Assembly: GCA_028683685.1 (NCBI GenBank)
Contig: JAQUHH010000121.1
Span: 1-7,090 of the forward strand
DNA length: 7,090 bases
Origin: Bacteroidales bacterium
GTDB lineage: Bacteria > Bacteroidota > Bacteroidia > Bacteroidales > WCHB1-69
Direction of reading: 5' to 3'
Shown: one piece after another, positions 7,014 to 7,090 of the stretch
How positions within the stretch are numbered: position 1 is the first letter of the stretch
How the letters are laid out: every line of letters starts with the position of its first letter
Translations under genes and position numbers: made by a program
The notes under the pieces: model-generated
What the model was told of the DNA's origin: nothing
The model's database searches: none
What the model saw: only the letters and a program-made list of their open reading frames with translations

Positions 7014-7045
7014 GCAAAATTAATCAAATAAAATGATATATTGAA
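7014..7045 (-). promoter_or_regulatory. Candidate Bacteroidota-type promoter for ilvA
   Basis: On the minus strand TAATTTTGC (7022-7014) is an exact match to TAnnTTTGC, the extended Bacteroidota -7 element. A TTC (7045-7043), one mismatch from the TTG of the -33 element, lies 20 bases upstream. Transcription would begin near 7007-7008, which is downstream of the possible TTG start at 7027 and about 20 bases upstream of the ATG at 6988. It therefore supports the ATG as the true start of ilvA. The rest of the window's right end (7046-7090) is AT-rich and shows no gene. Confidence 0.45.
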
Positions 7046-7090
7046 GTATTTTTGATTGTAATATTTAATTATTCATAATTGTGAATAAGT

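Noticed and set aside
5925..7031. Plus-strand open frames of 76-118 codons opposite ilvA.
   Set aside because: They are opposite a complete PLP enzyme with all motifs present and have low-complexity, motif-free translations.
1..7090. CRISPR array, insertion sequence, tRNA/rRNA, toxin-antitoxin or defence genes.
   Set aside because: No regularly spaced repeats, transposase motifs, terminal inverted repeats, structured RNA signatures or defence-type domains were seen; all long coding regions are accounted for by known families.

Overview
This window looks like ordinary chromosomal DNA from a member of the phylum Bacteroidota. It is AT-rich. Start codons are preceded by A-rich stretches instead of clear Shine-Dalgarno sequences. 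The candidate promoters resemble the Bacteroidota TAnnTTTG type. Two genes, porX and gldD, belong to families essentially confined to that phylum and tied to the type IX secretion system (T9SS) and gliding. Order-level placement is uncertain; the Bacteroidales/Marinilabiliales area is a guess.

Layout. At the left edge, on the minus strand, is the N-terminal third of an HD-superfamily phosphohydrolase that runs off the window. A 187-base divergent intergenic region (306-492) follows, with promoter-like motifs facing both ways. Five plus-strand genes then run with gaps of only 1-12 bases, so they probably form one transcription unit: porX (REC-PglZ response regulator), tsaE (t6A tRNA-modification ATPase), ald (alanine dehydrogenase), a secreted alpha/beta hydrolase, and gldD (gliding lipoprotein). 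Convergent to gldD, with 13 bases between the stop codons, is ilvA on the minus strand (PLP-dependent threonine ammonia-lyase with one C-terminal ACT-like domain). The last ~60 bases are its upstream region.

How the genes fit together. PorX is a cytoplasmic response regulator of T9SS genes, and GldD is a cell-envelope lipoprotein needed for gliding in Flavobacterium. The cluster therefore holds one T9SS regulatory gene and one gliding-associated envelope gene, interleaved with housekeeping genes (tRNA modification, alanine and threonine deamination). The secreted hydrolase between ald and gldD has a complete catalytic triad but no assignable substrate. Ald and IlvA both release ammonium and give 2-oxo acids (pyruvate and 2-oxobutyrate).

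I saw no mobile element, CRISPR array, rRNA or tRNA, no frameshifted gene and no convincing new system. The points worth a second look are the porX/gldD linkage, the intact metal site in PorX, and several start-site and promoter questions.
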